In this document: one piece after another, positions 1 to 13,400 of the stretch
Layout: every line of letters begins with the position of its first letter
How positions within the stretch are numbered: the stretch's first letter is position 1
Source of the DNA: Anaeramoeba flamelloides
Lineage: Eukaryota; Metamonada; Anaeramoebidae
DNA length: 64,000 nt
Assembly: GCA_027625915.1 (NCBI GenBank)
Contig: JANTQA010000075.1
Coordinates: forward strand, 744,001-808,000
Reading direction: 5' to 3'
The notes under the pieces: model-generated
Told to the model about the DNA's origin: nothing
What the model saw: the letters and a program-made list of their open reading frames with translations, nothing else
Database searches by the model: none
Position numbers and translations under genes: made by a program

Positions 1-190
1 TATCTGTATATGATTAAATCTTAAACTAACTTATCTGTTCATGATTAGATTTTAAACAAATTGAGAAGTTCTAATTAATTCTTAAGTCAATTAAACTTGC
101 CTGGATTAGATCTTAAACAAACTTAACACATCGTGTTTAGAATTTAAAAAAATTGAACGTATTCTGATTAGATCTGAAGTCAACTTTACC
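1..190. repeat. Degenerate tandem repeat, period about 31 bp, six units
   Basis: A core resembling GATTAGATCTTAAACAAA recurs near positions 12, 43, 73, 104, 134 and 166, so successive copies are 30-32 bp apart. Units are diverged from one another by several substitutions each. The array may extend left beyond the window. It contains no open reading frame. It is probably an old minisatellite; nothing points to a regulatory role. Confidence 0.7.
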
Positions 191-1533
191 CTAACTGAAG
201 AGAACTGAAGGGGACTAAATACAACTAAATCAACTAACGTGAATTGGTTTTTGCCGAATCGACTTTTCAATAATCTCGAAAGTCATACTTTGACTTGGTT
301 AATTCTGATAAGTCAGTTACTTGTTATTGGATTTTGTTTAAAAAAAGATTTGTGAAACTTATACGATATATATATATAAAAAACTATAAAAAGAAAATCC
401 CGATAGTAAATTCTTATTCTTTAAAACTCAGATTTTTCCTTAATATACCTTATCTATAAAGTTCTAATTCAAAACTTTATAAAGTGAGATATTTATTTTA
501 ATTAAACATTTGGTAAAATATTTAGAAAGAATTAGTAAAACTAATAATCATAATGATCCATAATCTTTTAACAAAAGAAAGGTAACAACTACCAATTCAT
601 TCAACTCTCAGGGTGCAAAAAAATCATTTTCCTAAAATGAGTTTATACTTTTTTTTCATTATTATTTTAACTTTCACTCTCTTTTTTTTCTTGTTTTTCT
701 TTCTCTTTTTCTAGTCTTATTTAGAAATAAAATATTTTCTTTTCATTTTTTATAAGAAAAACAATCCTATTAGTAATAATCTTGAATATATTATAGATAA
801 GATAAAAAAACTCGAAATAGAAGTTGAAAATATTAGAAAAATTTCGATAAAATAAAAAATGAGTTCAAACTTGTAAATTTTTTTCTAATTGCAAAATCAA
901 ATATTGATTTGATAATGGTAACAAGATAAATTAGTTATATATACACTAATTTTTGTAAGAATTCCCAAATAAAAAAATAAATTTATTAAATATTATACAG
1001 AAATCAGTCCCTTTAAAAAAAAAATGACTTGAAATTTTATGATTTTAAATCGAACCATTTTCATATTTATAAAATAAATGTAAGGTGTTGACCTAAAACG
1101 TCTTTGTAAAATAAAGTGAATTATATTCAATATTTAATAAAATATTTTTCAAAAAATTATAAACAGGGTTTGTATTTAACTTAAAATTATTATTTATACT
1201 GCATCATAGTCAATTTAAGAATAATTAATAAAAAAATAAAACAAAAATTAAATCCTATAATATTGTAGAAGAATTTTTTTTTTTTTTTTTTTTTTTTTAT
1301 TCATTTAATAACATTATTTTTAGAAATTGTAATTAATTTTAAGAATAATAATAACGATAATACAATATTAGATTAAAATATTAATCAAAAAAAAAACTAT
1401 TTTTTTTAAAAATCTTTTCAAATAAAAAAAAAACGATCTTACTTAGAGAGAAGAGAGTTAATCATTGATAATAATTTTAATTTGGAATAATTTCTCCTCA
1501 ATAAAAATAAAAATAATAATAATGTATTCAACC
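191..1533. other. Intergenic, AT-rich, no gene seen
   Basis: This stretch lies downstream of the WDR11 stop codon. It holds a T tract of 25 bases at 1274-1298 and otherwise shows only AT-rich sequence with frequent stops in all frames. The 3' untranslated region of WDR11 should fall in its right part, but no polyadenylation signal can be placed with confidence. Confidence 0.6.
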
Positions 1534-4500
1534 TTAGTTAAAGTATTTTGATAAAATTTGTTCTAACTGTCCCAAAACGATATTTGAAGTATTCGGCAGC
1601 CCAATATTCTTTAAAAAATTTGAAAAATTATGAAAGACTCTTTTAATTAAAACTATTCTTTTTTTTTTCCAAATATTTATATTATTTTGTTGGCATGCCT
1701 GAAAGAATAAATAATTTAGATCAAATCTTTGGAGTTCGTCAAGAAATGTTAATACAAAATTGAATCTTTGTATTGAAAGAGAATAATTAATAGCCTTCCA
1801 ATATTGATTCAAACTGATTAAATGCATAATATAGCCACTAATTATTCTCTTAACCTCTTCTTGATTCAAATACACTTTTCCTAGCCATATTGCCTTTTCC
1901 CATTTATTATTTTCGACAAGTATATCACAAGCTTCTTTATAATTACCAATCAAGCATAATAATTCGATTGCTTCGTCAAGGTTATTGTTTTGAATTAAAT
2001 TTTTACTAAAGTGTTGAATTGTTTTAATAAAAGTGGTTTTTGAAATTTGTGAACCGATTAAACAAGCCTTTAATATTTCTGATCGGTATTCTTCTGATGA
2101 TTTCTCTTTTTGAGGGCTTATTTCTTCGTTTTTTTGAATAATTAAATCCAATGCAGATTGTTTTTCGTTTAATAATAATAATTCATAGATAATTTTTTGA
2201 TAAAATCTTTGGTTTTTTTGATTATACTGATATTTGATAAACAGATCATCTTTACGATTTTTATACAAATGAGCTTTATGATTTCCAAACCGAAATGAAA
2301 ACGGTAAGTGATATTGATTCTTATCATTATCATTATTAATACCGCGATTGCTATTACTATTACTATTACTATTACTGTTGATATTACTATTATTCAAAAA
2401 ATTAGTATTGTTCTCATTATTGTGGTTATAATGGTTATTTTTACTTTTATTTAAATAAAATGAATTTTCAATTTCATCTAATTTCTTTTTTTGTAATGTT
2501 AATTTATTTTTTAAATTTTTGAAATTGTTTTTAATTAAAGGTGTTTCAAATAGATTGATTTGTGATTGATAGTTTAAAAATTGTAATTCATAATATTCAA
2601 TATTGTTTTTTAATTTAATTATTTTTTTCAATTTTAATTTTTTATTTTTTTTTTGTAATTTTTTGATTTTTTGTTCAATTTTTAGAATTTTTTTTTGGAA
2701 TTTTTTTTCGATTTTTTTTTGGAATTTTTGTGGGGAATTGTTATCATTTTTCTTTTCATTTTTTTTATATTGCTCAAATGAGTGTTGAGTTAATTTCCAA
2801 AATTGTAATTCATCATCATCTTCATAATATTTTGCTGTAATAATACATCTTTCAATTAAATTTTCTGATGTTTTTATTGATTTAATTAGTTGTTTTGGCA
2901 AGAATTCCAATTCATTCAAAATTTCTTTTTCAATATTTTTTTTGATTTTTGTCTTATCCTTAATATTTTTTTTTTCATTTATATTTTTATTGTTATTTAA
3001 TTTTTTGTTTTCATTTATATATTCGTTTTCATTTAAAATTTTGTTTTCATTTATATTTTCGTTTTCATTCAAATTTTCCTTTGCAATTATATTTTTGTTT
3101 TCATTTATATTTTTGTTTTCATTTATAATTTTATTTTTATTTGAATTTTTTTTTTCATTTATATTTTCGTTTTCATTTATATTTTCGTTTTCATTCAAAT
3201 TTTCCTTTGCAGTTATATTTTCGTTTTCATTTATATTTTCGACATTAATTTCATCCTGTTCATCAATTTCATTTTTTTCTTCAACTTTATTTGTTTCATT
3301 TTGTTCTTCTCCAATTTCTTTAATATTTTGATTTTTTTCTTTTTGTACAAGTAAATTATTTCCAGTTTGATTCTTCTTATTCATTTTGTTTATATTTAAC
3401 TTCATTCCAAATTGGAGTATTATTTTTAATCCCAAAGAAAATTGTTGATCATAAAATATTGGACAAAATGGTCTTTTTTTCTGATTTTTTTTCTTGTTAT
3501 TATCCGTATTTGGCTTTTTGTTATCATCATATTCATTATCAATTTCGACAAATTGTATCAAGTCGTCATTGCAATATATTATAAAATTTTCTAAATCAAT
3601 AAATTCTAGTTGTTTAATTTTTAAATTGTGTATTTTTTTTTTTTGATAATTTTGTATTTTTTGTTTTGTTTTTAAATCGTAAGGCAAAAATTTATGATTT
3701 GTGAAAATAATTATTATTTTTGATTTTTGCTCAGGAAAATATTTAATTGATTGGATTGATTTTTTAATTCCAAAATTAATTGTTTTTAGTTTGTTAGTTT
3801 TCATATTAAACATATGTATTTGCCCATAATAAGTAGAAATTAAGAGGTATTTCCCATTTGCTAAAATTGAGGTAATACTATTAATTGATTCATTTATGAA
3901 TTGAGCTTTATCTGTTAATTTGTCTTCATAAATCAAGAATCTAGTAATTTGCGAATCACCTCCTAGTGTAAAATAAAAACAGTCTGTCACTATTTCTCCT
4001 TTTCCTTCTTCTTCTTCTCCTTTTTTTTTTATTATCTTTTTTTTTTTTTTTTTTTTGTTGTCTAAATGGATGATATCCCAAGTAAAACAATTTATTTCGG
4101 ATTTTAAATCTGATAAATTAAATTTTAGTTTCAAATTAATAAGATCAAAAATATCAAATCCATGATTTGAATATATTATTGCTAAATATTTCTTTGTTGG
4201 TGATAATTTCAAATCTTTAATATAATGCTCCGCAACGTTATCCCTCACAAAAAAGTTTTTTATTGTTCCAGTATTTCGATATATCATATTATAAGAATTT
4301 TTCCAAACACCCTGCCTAATATTTTGTGAACTGCAAGAAAATAGAAATTGGCTATTTATCCAAATCAAAGATTTTATTGGCCCTGCTGAAATATGGAAAG
4401 TTTGCAGAATTTCAGTTGTTTTATAAGAAAAAATTTGAATTTTCCCTTTTTCGTTTCCAATTGCTATTAATTTGTTCTCTTCATCTTTATTGTTATTTTG

Positions 4501-7254
4501 GAATCTTGTAGTATTTTTTTTGTTTTTTTTGTAATATTTATTGTTTAAAATATTTGAATAAATTCCAAAGCATGTTGTTTTTTTTCGAATTGGTTCAGAA
4601 ATACCAGTTAATTGTGGTAAAAATGTATTCTTTAAGCAATTTTCATCATTTTGTCGAAAAATTTCATCATTTGGTGGAAATTGCCATTTTAGACTATTTA
4701 AATTATATAGAAAAATGTTGATAATATTGATAAAATAAATAAAGAAAGAGATTCACATAAGATGAATTACATTGTTATTAATAAAAATATTATTCAAAAA
4801 TAATTGTAAATTTAAATTAGCCCATCTTTTAATATAAAAAGGGTAGAATTTAATATTATTAATTTTTTTTTTTTTTTTATTGATATTTGTTTTCGACAAA
4901 TAAAGAATTATTTTTAAATTTTACAAAAAAATAAAATGTGAAAAAAATTTTTGGAGTTTCAATGAATCATCATCCAAAATTTTTGATTTGGAATATAATT
5001 AAATGTCAAATTTGGTCAAATTTCAAAATTGGTCAAATTCAATTTTTTTCGTATTTTTGAAGAGTTTCTTGATTATTATCATTGGCATGAAAGTTTTTAA
5101 TGATTTTTAATAATTGTGAGAAGAAAATTTAAAAATATTATTTTGTGTTTAGTTGTATTTTGTTTACTTAAATTGTACAAAATTTAAAAATGTAAAAATC
5201 ATCAATACTAAATATTTTTAAAAATTTGTTCGAAACCTAATTTTAACCAAAGTTAAGTGGGAAATTTTTTACCACTTAAAACAAGTTACACAATTCTAAT
5301 TGGTCTCTTAATTATTTTTTTTTAAAATCCTGGACAAAATTCCCGGACATATCATCCAAACATCCTCTAACATTCCTAACCTATCATAAAATACCATTAA
5401 CCTGTCCGGAAATGAGGTTTTAAAATACTAAAGTCATATATATTCCAATAGGATTGACTTTTTTAGAAAAATTGAAAATTTAACTAATTTTGAAAAGTAA
5501 TAATTTTCCCTTTGATCTCACTGGAAAATAAAAAATGTTGATAATAAGATTTTTTTAATAGTAAAAGTATTCATTTTCCATACACGAATTAAATAACTTT
5601 ATTTAAAGAAATGGAATGCATCGTAATAGAAAAAAAAGCACTGAAATATTATTTCAAGTCATGGTTCTGAAATATTTTTCAATACTGGAATTTCAATTAT
5701 AAATGGGAAAAATTTTCACTTCATTTTGAATTTCCTTTTTCCAAATAAAGTCACAAACTACAACTTACTCCTTTGAGAACACTTTATATAGGAAAGAAAA
5801 ATAAGGAAAAAGAAGTGAAAAATATTACCCATTTAGAATTCAAATACCAGTAAAACCAAAATAAATATGAGTCTCTTTGGATGTCGCCATTGAAAGAATT
5901 TCATGATTTTTTTTTCAGGATTAAAAATGAATAACAAAATCCTATATTTAATTTGGAAATACAAATAACATTGTTTTTCTATTTCGTCCTCAGTTTTCAT
6001 CTTAACAATCTTTACAAACCAATCGAAAAAATTCGAAAAAACATTGAGGAGAAAAAAAAGAAAAAAGAAAAAAGAAAAAAAAAAAAGAAATTTTTACACT
6101 CTTCCATTCCCTAAAACTAAAGTAATGATGTCAACTTGGTTTGACTGTACTGCAAAATGCAACCCTTTTAAAATTGGGCTATATATTTTTGCAAAATATT
6201 TTGAAGGTGGTAAAATATTAATCAATAAAATTTTTGCTAATGAACGATTAAATTTCCAGATGCTAATTGAAGAATTTTCATGAAGCGCATAAAAGATCGA
6301 ATTGAATCTTTTCGAAAAGGCAATCATTCTAAAAGGAGGAGTATTGTCAAGAGAAATGTGAGCAATGGCCCTATTGGTTTTGATGTGTAAGGCAATTAGT
6401 TCTTTTGAGCACACAACAAATAAAATTTGAGGATCATAGATCCAAAAGATAATTTGTCTAATTCCCTCCTTTGCGAATTGCTGATCTAAATCCAGATCCT
6501 TATTCTTCGTTTTGTTCTTATTTTTTTTTTTATTTGTGTTGTTATTGTTTTGGTTTGGTTTTGGGTTTAAGCCTTTCGGGTTAATTGTTAAAAACCGATA
6601 ATCGTGATCTTCAGGTTTGATCCTTAATAGACTCGAGAAAGATAAAGAGATTGTTTTGAAGTCAGAAGAATAAAACGCTATTTCACAGGAGGGCGAGTGC
6701 TCCGCAACAGAAAACCCGTTTAAATTATAGCCAAGATCTGATTTCCAGACTTGGCATACTTGTGAATAGTCAACCTGTTTTTTGTTTGATTTCTTAACAG
6801 AAGAAAGTTTATTTAAATCCCAAAGTGTCAATCTGCCATCAGAGCAAACCATTAATAACAGCTCGTACCTCGGGCTCCATTCCGAACGCCGTAGCCATCG
6901 GAAACCCAATATTTTGGATTGGCTTGTCGAAAAGTCATTCCGGAAAATCGCAACAGTCCTACCTGTAGAAAGATCCCAAACAACGCAATTCCCCTGGACA
7001 TCGCCAGTCGCTAAGCACGGTACACTTGCCGTTCCTTTTGTTCCAATGTGTAACGCCGTAGGACAAATGCAGACCCGGTTCACATGTTTAAAATGCTTTC
7101 TTAAAACCCTCAAAACACAAAAGTTGTGCAAATCAAAAATAACAACATTAGATCCACACCCATAAACCAATAAATTAAACCGAACATCAACAGCTGTTTT
7201 GTTTGTTTCACTTACACTTCCTACAATTATATTTGGTCTTAAATCATGGTTCAT
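1534..7254 (-). CDS. WDR11: WDR11 homologue, two-propeller WD40 protein (2 exons)
   Basis: Exon 1 is 7254-6098 and exon 2 is 4693-1534, joined across a 1404-bp intron (donor GTAAAA, acceptor AAATAG); the junction restores GRVLKWQF, matching GRVMIWEL of animal WDR11. The product is about 1438 residues against about 1224 in human. The N-terminus (TNKTAVDVRFNLLVYGCGSN, then VVWDLSTGR and LTLWDLNKL) forms the first beta-propeller, and NEKGKIQIFSY and YLAIIYSNHGFDIFDL belong to the second. The C-terminal helical region is strongly conserved: ERCIITAKYYEDDDELQFW near residue 1000, then ELLCLIGNYKEACDIL and WEKAIWLGKVYLNQEE. In animals WDR11 acts with FAM91A1 in tethering AP-1 vesicles at the trans-Golgi network. 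Oddities are a poly-Lys tract near residue 604 and about 80 residues of NENENI-like repeats near 874-955, both in predicted loops. The ATG at 7254 fits the usual short N-terminus. Confidence 0.93.
4694..6097 (-). other. WDR11 intron 1 (1404 bp)
   Basis: The borders were chosen because they join the two WDR11 exons in phase (two bases of a Val codon before, one after) and follow the GTA...AG rule seen in the other genes here. The intron carries one family 1 inverted-repeat element and otherwise plain AT-rich sequence. Confidence 0.88.
5685..5850. mobile_element. MITE family 1, copy a (166 bp, inside WDR11 intron)
   Basis: The element begins CTGGAATTTCAATTATAAAT and ends with the inverted counterpart ATTCAAATACCAG; inverted repeats run about 38 bp and include a TGGGAAAAATTTTCACTTC core. 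It is bounded by TA on both sides, consistent with a TA target duplication. The interior has no coding capacity. Size, ends and TA duplication suggest a non-autonomous Tc1/mariner-type element; the superfamily is inferred, not shown. Confidence 0.8.
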
Positions 7255-10010
7255 ATTCTGCAGATTGCTTATGACAACAAAACAAGAAAAAATATTTTAT
7301 TTATTTTCTTCTTTCTTCTTGGATTTGACAGAAAATTTCGACACTATTCATTGCTGAGAGGTGTAATAATAAATTCAGACCTTTTCGAAATAATTCTTGG
7401 TTTTTTTACCCTAAAAATAATTGGTTTCTTAATTTGTGTCTTTCTGATACTTTTTTACTGGATAGGGTTTTTTTGTATGTTGATATTTTCAATCCATTAT
7501 TTCCCAAATTGTATTTTTGAATGATTATCGTCTATCAAATGAAGATGAAAATAAAAGAGTGTTGTTATTCAAATAAACAATATCAAGTTATACTGGTACA
7601 AATTTCTCTAAAAAATCGATTAGTCAAGCAGTACGATTTGTTGATCCCATCAATTAAAAATTGTCTATAGTATTTGATAAAAAATCCAACAAATTTACAA
7701 AAATTTGTATAACGAGACAAATTTGGAGTATATATTATCATTATTACTCTTCCAAAGTTGCAAAATATTTTTCTTATTTTTCTCTTGAAATGTCGGTTGG
7801 TTGTTAAAAAATTCAATTAGTTAAAAATTAAATAATAAACGAATAGATTTTTTTGAAGAATTATTGTTGAAATATTAGAAATTTATTAATTCTACAAACA
7901 GATTTATAAAAAGGAAACAAAACTAATCATTATTTCGGTTTTTATGTTGATGATTATTATCAAATTAATCTTTGAAAAATAAAAAATTGAAAAATAGTTA
8001 CTTTTGGTGATACCAAATATCGATTTTTCAAAATATTAGGAATAATATTTTTTGGGTTTTAAATTTTTAGATTTGGAAAAGGAATTAAAAAAAAAATTAA
8101 AAAATGATAATTTATAATTGTGATCCTTATAAAAAAAATCTAATAATTGATTGTGCAATAATATTTTTAATAGATTTTTAAAGAGCCATACCAAATTAAT
8201 AGAGGAAAATATTTGAACCATGTCACACTACTATCATTTACAACCAATAACAAAATAATTTAATTATAGAGAAATCTATGGGGACGCTAATCCCTGAAGA
8301 ACCCATATTCAAGAAAAATCTGATACTTGAATTATAAAAGAGTCTTTTGTGTGATATTAATTCTTAAGGTAAAATTTCATAAAGAAAATAATAAATATCA
8401 TTTGAACGAAAATTTAATACATTTTAAAATTTTGAAGGAAAAAACCTGAAATTTTCATGTGGTCACAAACCTTGACTTGACATAATGTAAGTCAAAAAAT
8501 ATGTTGTGTGTCATGATTGTGATCTACACTTACTATAAACGAAGAATAGTTCTTAAGGAATGTTCGAACTAACAAATAGTTTTAAATTAAATTTTATTTT
8601 CAAGTAACTACCATATATTTTTTTCATGTTCAGCGTGTAGTTTAAACTTAAAAACTTAATTTTACAGAAAAATTTTTTTGATTGAAAAAAAATAATAAGA
8701 ATAACCAATCAAAATTTCATAAATTTTCAAATCATATAATTCACTACAATTGATTTCAAAGGATCTTATTTCCAAAAATCTAAATTTATAAAAAAAAAAT
8801 TCACAAGATTTATATAAAGAAAAAATTAAATAACTCAAAAAGTTGAAAAAGATTCTCAATTTCCAAAAAATTCAAATTTAAAAAAAAATATACCAAATAA
8901 AAAAAGTGAAGAAGAAGAACTGTAATAATATTAAAATAATAAAACAATAACATTATTTAAATTATAAAATTCAAGAATATACTCTCTCGTTAGCTTTACC
9001 AAAATTTGAATGAATTAAGGAAAATATTTGATTATACAAAATTCTTTAAAACTCAAGAAATCTGTTGTTATTTTTTTTTTAATTTTAATAATCAAAAGAA
9101 ATTTTCTTCAAGTTTCTTTTTATTTTTTAAACTTGAAAAAAAAATGGCACTCTACAACCTTGGATTTATATTCCCGTTAATTAGTAAGTGTGATAAAACC
9201 CCAATAAAATGGTTATTTATAAATAAATAAATTACATTAATCTGTGATTAATAATTGGTGTTCCACTGTGGTTTAGGTTCTTTTATAATTTAAAAGTATG
9301 GAGTAAAATATTTAAATTCAAACAATACTGTTCAAATAAAAAAAAAAAACATATTATTTTTACGAGAATGTCCTAGAATTGACATAATCTTTAATTTATT
9401 TTTTGTATTTTAAATTCTCGAAAATCAAATGGAGTTTTGTTCTAAATTTTATACTTATTAGAAATTCCCAAAATTTTTGAAACAAAAACAAGAATTAAAA
9501 AAAAATTGAAACTATCTCCACTGACGGAAAACCTTAGGACACTATATACCCAAATTTTTATATATTATTTATCATTTAAATATTTTTTGTATTCAATTTT
9601 CCAAAATTACTTTCCCTTTATTGAATCTTTAAAAGCTCTTCTGGTCTAATATAATTTATTACATTTAAATCAAATAAAATCAAGTTATAAAAAATTAATA
9701 AAGTTGTTATTTTTCTCAAGAAAAAATATTAGAATTAAATATAAAAAATGATGCTATATTTTTCAGATCTACATCACTTGTTATATTTGATATTGAATAG
9801 TAATAAGAATTATTAACATGAGATATCACTTTTTTATGTCATTACTTAGCCTACCTGCTCAATTCTTATCCTTGATGATAATTATTTTATTTTTGAATGG
9901 TTTTTTTCAGCCATTTTATCGAGGTTTATTAATTTTTTTTATTTTCTTTTTAGATTGTATCATTATCTAAATCCAATGTCATCGAAGTACAACACAAAGA
10001 ATTTATACAG

Positions 10011-10042
<32 letters not shown>

Positions 10043-10446
10043 GGGATGATCGTCAATTGACTTTTTATACGTATAGAATTCCATTATTAAATTAGAAATA
10101 ACATAATTTAATAATTACGTAATGATAATTGAAAGAATTCTGTTCTTAAATATTAATCTGTAAACATTTTATCACTTGCAAAAGTCTATGTAATATTAAA
10201 AATGTGGATTTATTTTAATTGGGTAACTTGGCTTTAAATGAGAATTTCTTTTACTCGAACGTCTGTTTGCTCTTGGCTTTATTTCAATTAAAATTCCCAA
10301 AACAAAATAAATCATGAAATATAAAATAAACCCAAACAAAAGATCAAAATGCGGTTAGGTAGCAAGTTTAGATTTTATTTTTTGTGATTATTTTATTTTT
10401 TCTAAAACGATCTAAAAATATAGTTTGGGATAATTTGCTTTAAAAA
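7255..10446. other. Intergenic between WDR11 (5' side) and PSMB6 (3' side)
   Basis: This is 3.2 kb of AT-rich sequence. The right-hand boundary of the WDR11 transcript must lie in its left part. I see no conserved protein, tRNA or clear inverted-repeat element, only scattered A/T tracts and one TA microsatellite. Short open frames here show no family resemblance. Confidence 0.55.
10016..10042. repeat. (TA)n microsatellite
   Basis: An uninterrupted alternation of T and A of about 27 bp lies in the intergenic stretch between WDR11 and PSMB6. It is a simple repeat, likely polymorphic in length. Confidence 0.95.
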
Positions 10447-13400
10447 TTATTTTTCCCAAAATTTTTTTAATTTGTTACCATATACCGTTTTTCTTCTAAC
10501 ACCATTTTTATCAATAATTGCTTTTCTCACAATTCCACCAGAACCACCATCACGTGCAATTGCTTCTGTAATTCCATATGTTACAAATTTTTCTGCTTCT
10601 TCTTCTGTCATATTTTCTTTGAAATTCATATCACAATATCCATATAAATACGTTGAACCACTCCCACCAGTTGCAAATGGCTGTCTATTTAATATAATTT
10701 AATGATTACAAATATAAAAAAAATAAAGAAATTAAATTACAAAAATAAAGAAAACGATACAAGATATAAATTATTTAAGGGTCGAGTAATTACTACGAAA
10801 AATAATTTTCTGAAATTGAAAAAAAACTTTTTTGTAATTTTAATGAAGACCTGATAACACCAATCAAAAACGAACCAACATGTGATATACGATTGATCTC
10901 CAAAAATCAACAAAGAAAAAAGAGTCAAAGAGAGACACCCAATTTCCAATTAGAATATTTTTAAATATCTAATTTTGAATCCAACTATGTTAGTTTTGAA
11001 GTGTCTTTCTTTGATGCTTTTTGAGATCTCAGAGATTTTTTTTTTCTTTTTTTTCATTTCTCGAATGAGTTCTTTTTATCTCAAGAATGTTACAAAATCC
11101 TTAATTTTTCAAATATAGAGGGTTATATAATAACCAAAAATTAGATTAAATCGAATTAAATTGATTGTATAATTATAGAAAACAATTTGTATTAAATTGA
11201 AGAAATTTAAGCCTTTTTAAATAGAAAATGACGAAGCATGTAATTTTTTTATTTTATTTGATTTTTTTGAAATGCAAATACTTTTAAACTTTATTTTTTG
11301 AATTGAATTTTTTGCCACGAAGATCCTCTCAAACAATTTTTTTTTTAAAATTTGATTTTTGTAATTGAGATTTCTTTTTAAATTTTTTTTTAATTGAATT
11401 TTTTTTGAAATTTTTTATATCCTTTGAAACTTTTTTTTTTAAATTTAATTTTTTGAAATTAAGAATCTTTTGAAACTTTTCTTCTTGGATGTATTTTTTT
11501 GAATTGTGAATATTTGATTTTTTTTATTTGTTTAAAGTTTTTGTAATTGAGATCTTTTGGTTTTTTTTTTAGAAATATAAAAAAAGAAACCAAATAATTT
11601 TTTTTTGTTTGATCGTTTTCATAATTGAGAAATCTTTTAAATTTTTTTTTAATTGAATTTTTTTTGAAGATTGAGATCCTTTGAAACTCTTATTTTTAAT
11701 AATTAAATTTTTTTGTCAAGATCTTATCCGAAGAAATTTTTTTTTGTTATTTGAATTTTGCCAATCAAAAGAAGGGCAATTTCACAATTTCCTTTTTTAG
11801 TTTCAAGCCACTCCTTGAGTATGGAGTAAATCCACAGTAAATGACTAAAGTGTTAAATTAATTCACTTGAAAAAGCTTTTCAAATCAAATTATTTGAATT
11901 GAATTATACTTGTAAGAAAAATATTGTTAAATATAAAATGAAATATTGGATGCTTTGAAATTTGTATGGGTTAAAATTTCAGCTGATTATTTGTTTTTCC
12001 AATTCTTGAATCTGACGTTTATTTGTATTTCTTAGCTCTAACAAAAGATAGTTTTCATACATTACACAAAAAGTGACCAAACAAATAATCTTGGTCATAA
12101 ACTACAATCTATTTCTTTTGGAAACTCATTTAGAAAAAAAAAAGGAAAATGAAGTGAAAATTTATTCCCATTTATTATTCAAACGATAGTATACCTTTTT
12201 TTTTTTTTTCACCTCATTAAAAGAACTAATTTCTTTAATATAAAGGAGTTGCTCTTGATAATTCATTATATCTTATAATTTCCTTTTTTTTTTGAGAAAG
12301 CAGGTGAAAAAAAATTTATTATGGCAAAAATATAAAAAAAATTACAAAAAAAATGCTCAAAATTCATAAAGCAAATCAGTAACTATTAAAGAGTACTTCG
12401 TTATAAAAACGAAAAAAAATCAACACCACACTAGTTACAAGATTACTCTTATTCAGGATTTACAAAAGAATCAAATATAAAATTCAAATTTTTAGAAAAA
12501 CTCCATTTTTGATCCAAAAAAATTGATTTTTTCTGTAATCAAAGATCCAAAAAAAGTTCACTAACATCAATACTGATATAAACACATTGCTCTAATTAAA
12601 ATTTTCTCTCAAAGTTCTATTAGGAATCATCATTTATTCTTAAGAAATGTGTTTTCTAATTAATCTTGTTAATGATCCTTGGTTTTTTCAACTAATACAG
12701 TTAAAACCAACTTACCACAACTAAAATTGTATTTCAAAGTTCAATAAGAAAGCTAAATTAAATTTTCGAGAAATATCATTTCTAATTAATGCTGAAAGAT
12801 CTTTGGGTTTTTTCGACGAACAATTAGCCAAATAATTTGGGAAAGTGAAATAAAAATTTTCATTTATTAATTGGGTAATAACAGTAATTAGCTTTTGTAT
12901 TATATATTTACAATTAATTTGGATTGTACCTACTTGGTGTTTCAAAAAACAGTTTGAAGGAAAAAAACAAGCCCAATGTTGAAAAGCTAATAACTAAAAA
13001 AGCTTGATTAAAAAAAAAAAAAGAAAAAGAGATTAAAAAAAAATTACTTGACAATTGAACCACCAAGTGGTAAAGAGTAAACACTTCCACCATCAATTGG
13101 ATCCCAACCTGCACAAATAATTGCAGCGTGAAGGTATTGTTTGTTTTGATATAAAAATTCTCTAAACATATGTGCTGCTTTTTTGACTGTTGGTTGCGAT
13201 CCTTCTTCAATTGAAAACATATTTGTATAATAAGAAACATAACTAGAAATGATTTGTGTGTCTGCTGCAGATCCTGATCTTAGACAATAAATTTGATCCT
13301 ATCAAAAGTTTTTTATTATTTTTTTTAAAGTTTTTGGTGTTTTCATCAATTACAAAGAAAAAAAATTAAAACAAAAAAGAGAATGAAAAATTTTTTTGTT

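Larger units (their letters stand above)
10685..13047 (-). other. PSMB6 intron 3 (2363 bp), repeat-filled
   Basis: The intron splits the Lys codon in the sequence [14 protein letters not shown]. It carries, in order along the plus strand, a T-rich block shared with alpha-SNAP intron 1, a diverged family 1 element, and a diverged family 2 element in reverse orientation. It is more than ten times longer than the two other introns of the same gene. Confidence 0.88.

Noticed and set aside
2942-3331. Plus-strand Phe/Ser-rich frame opposite the WDR11 repeat region
   Set aside because: It is the antisense of the Asn/Glu-coding repeats and has no independent support.
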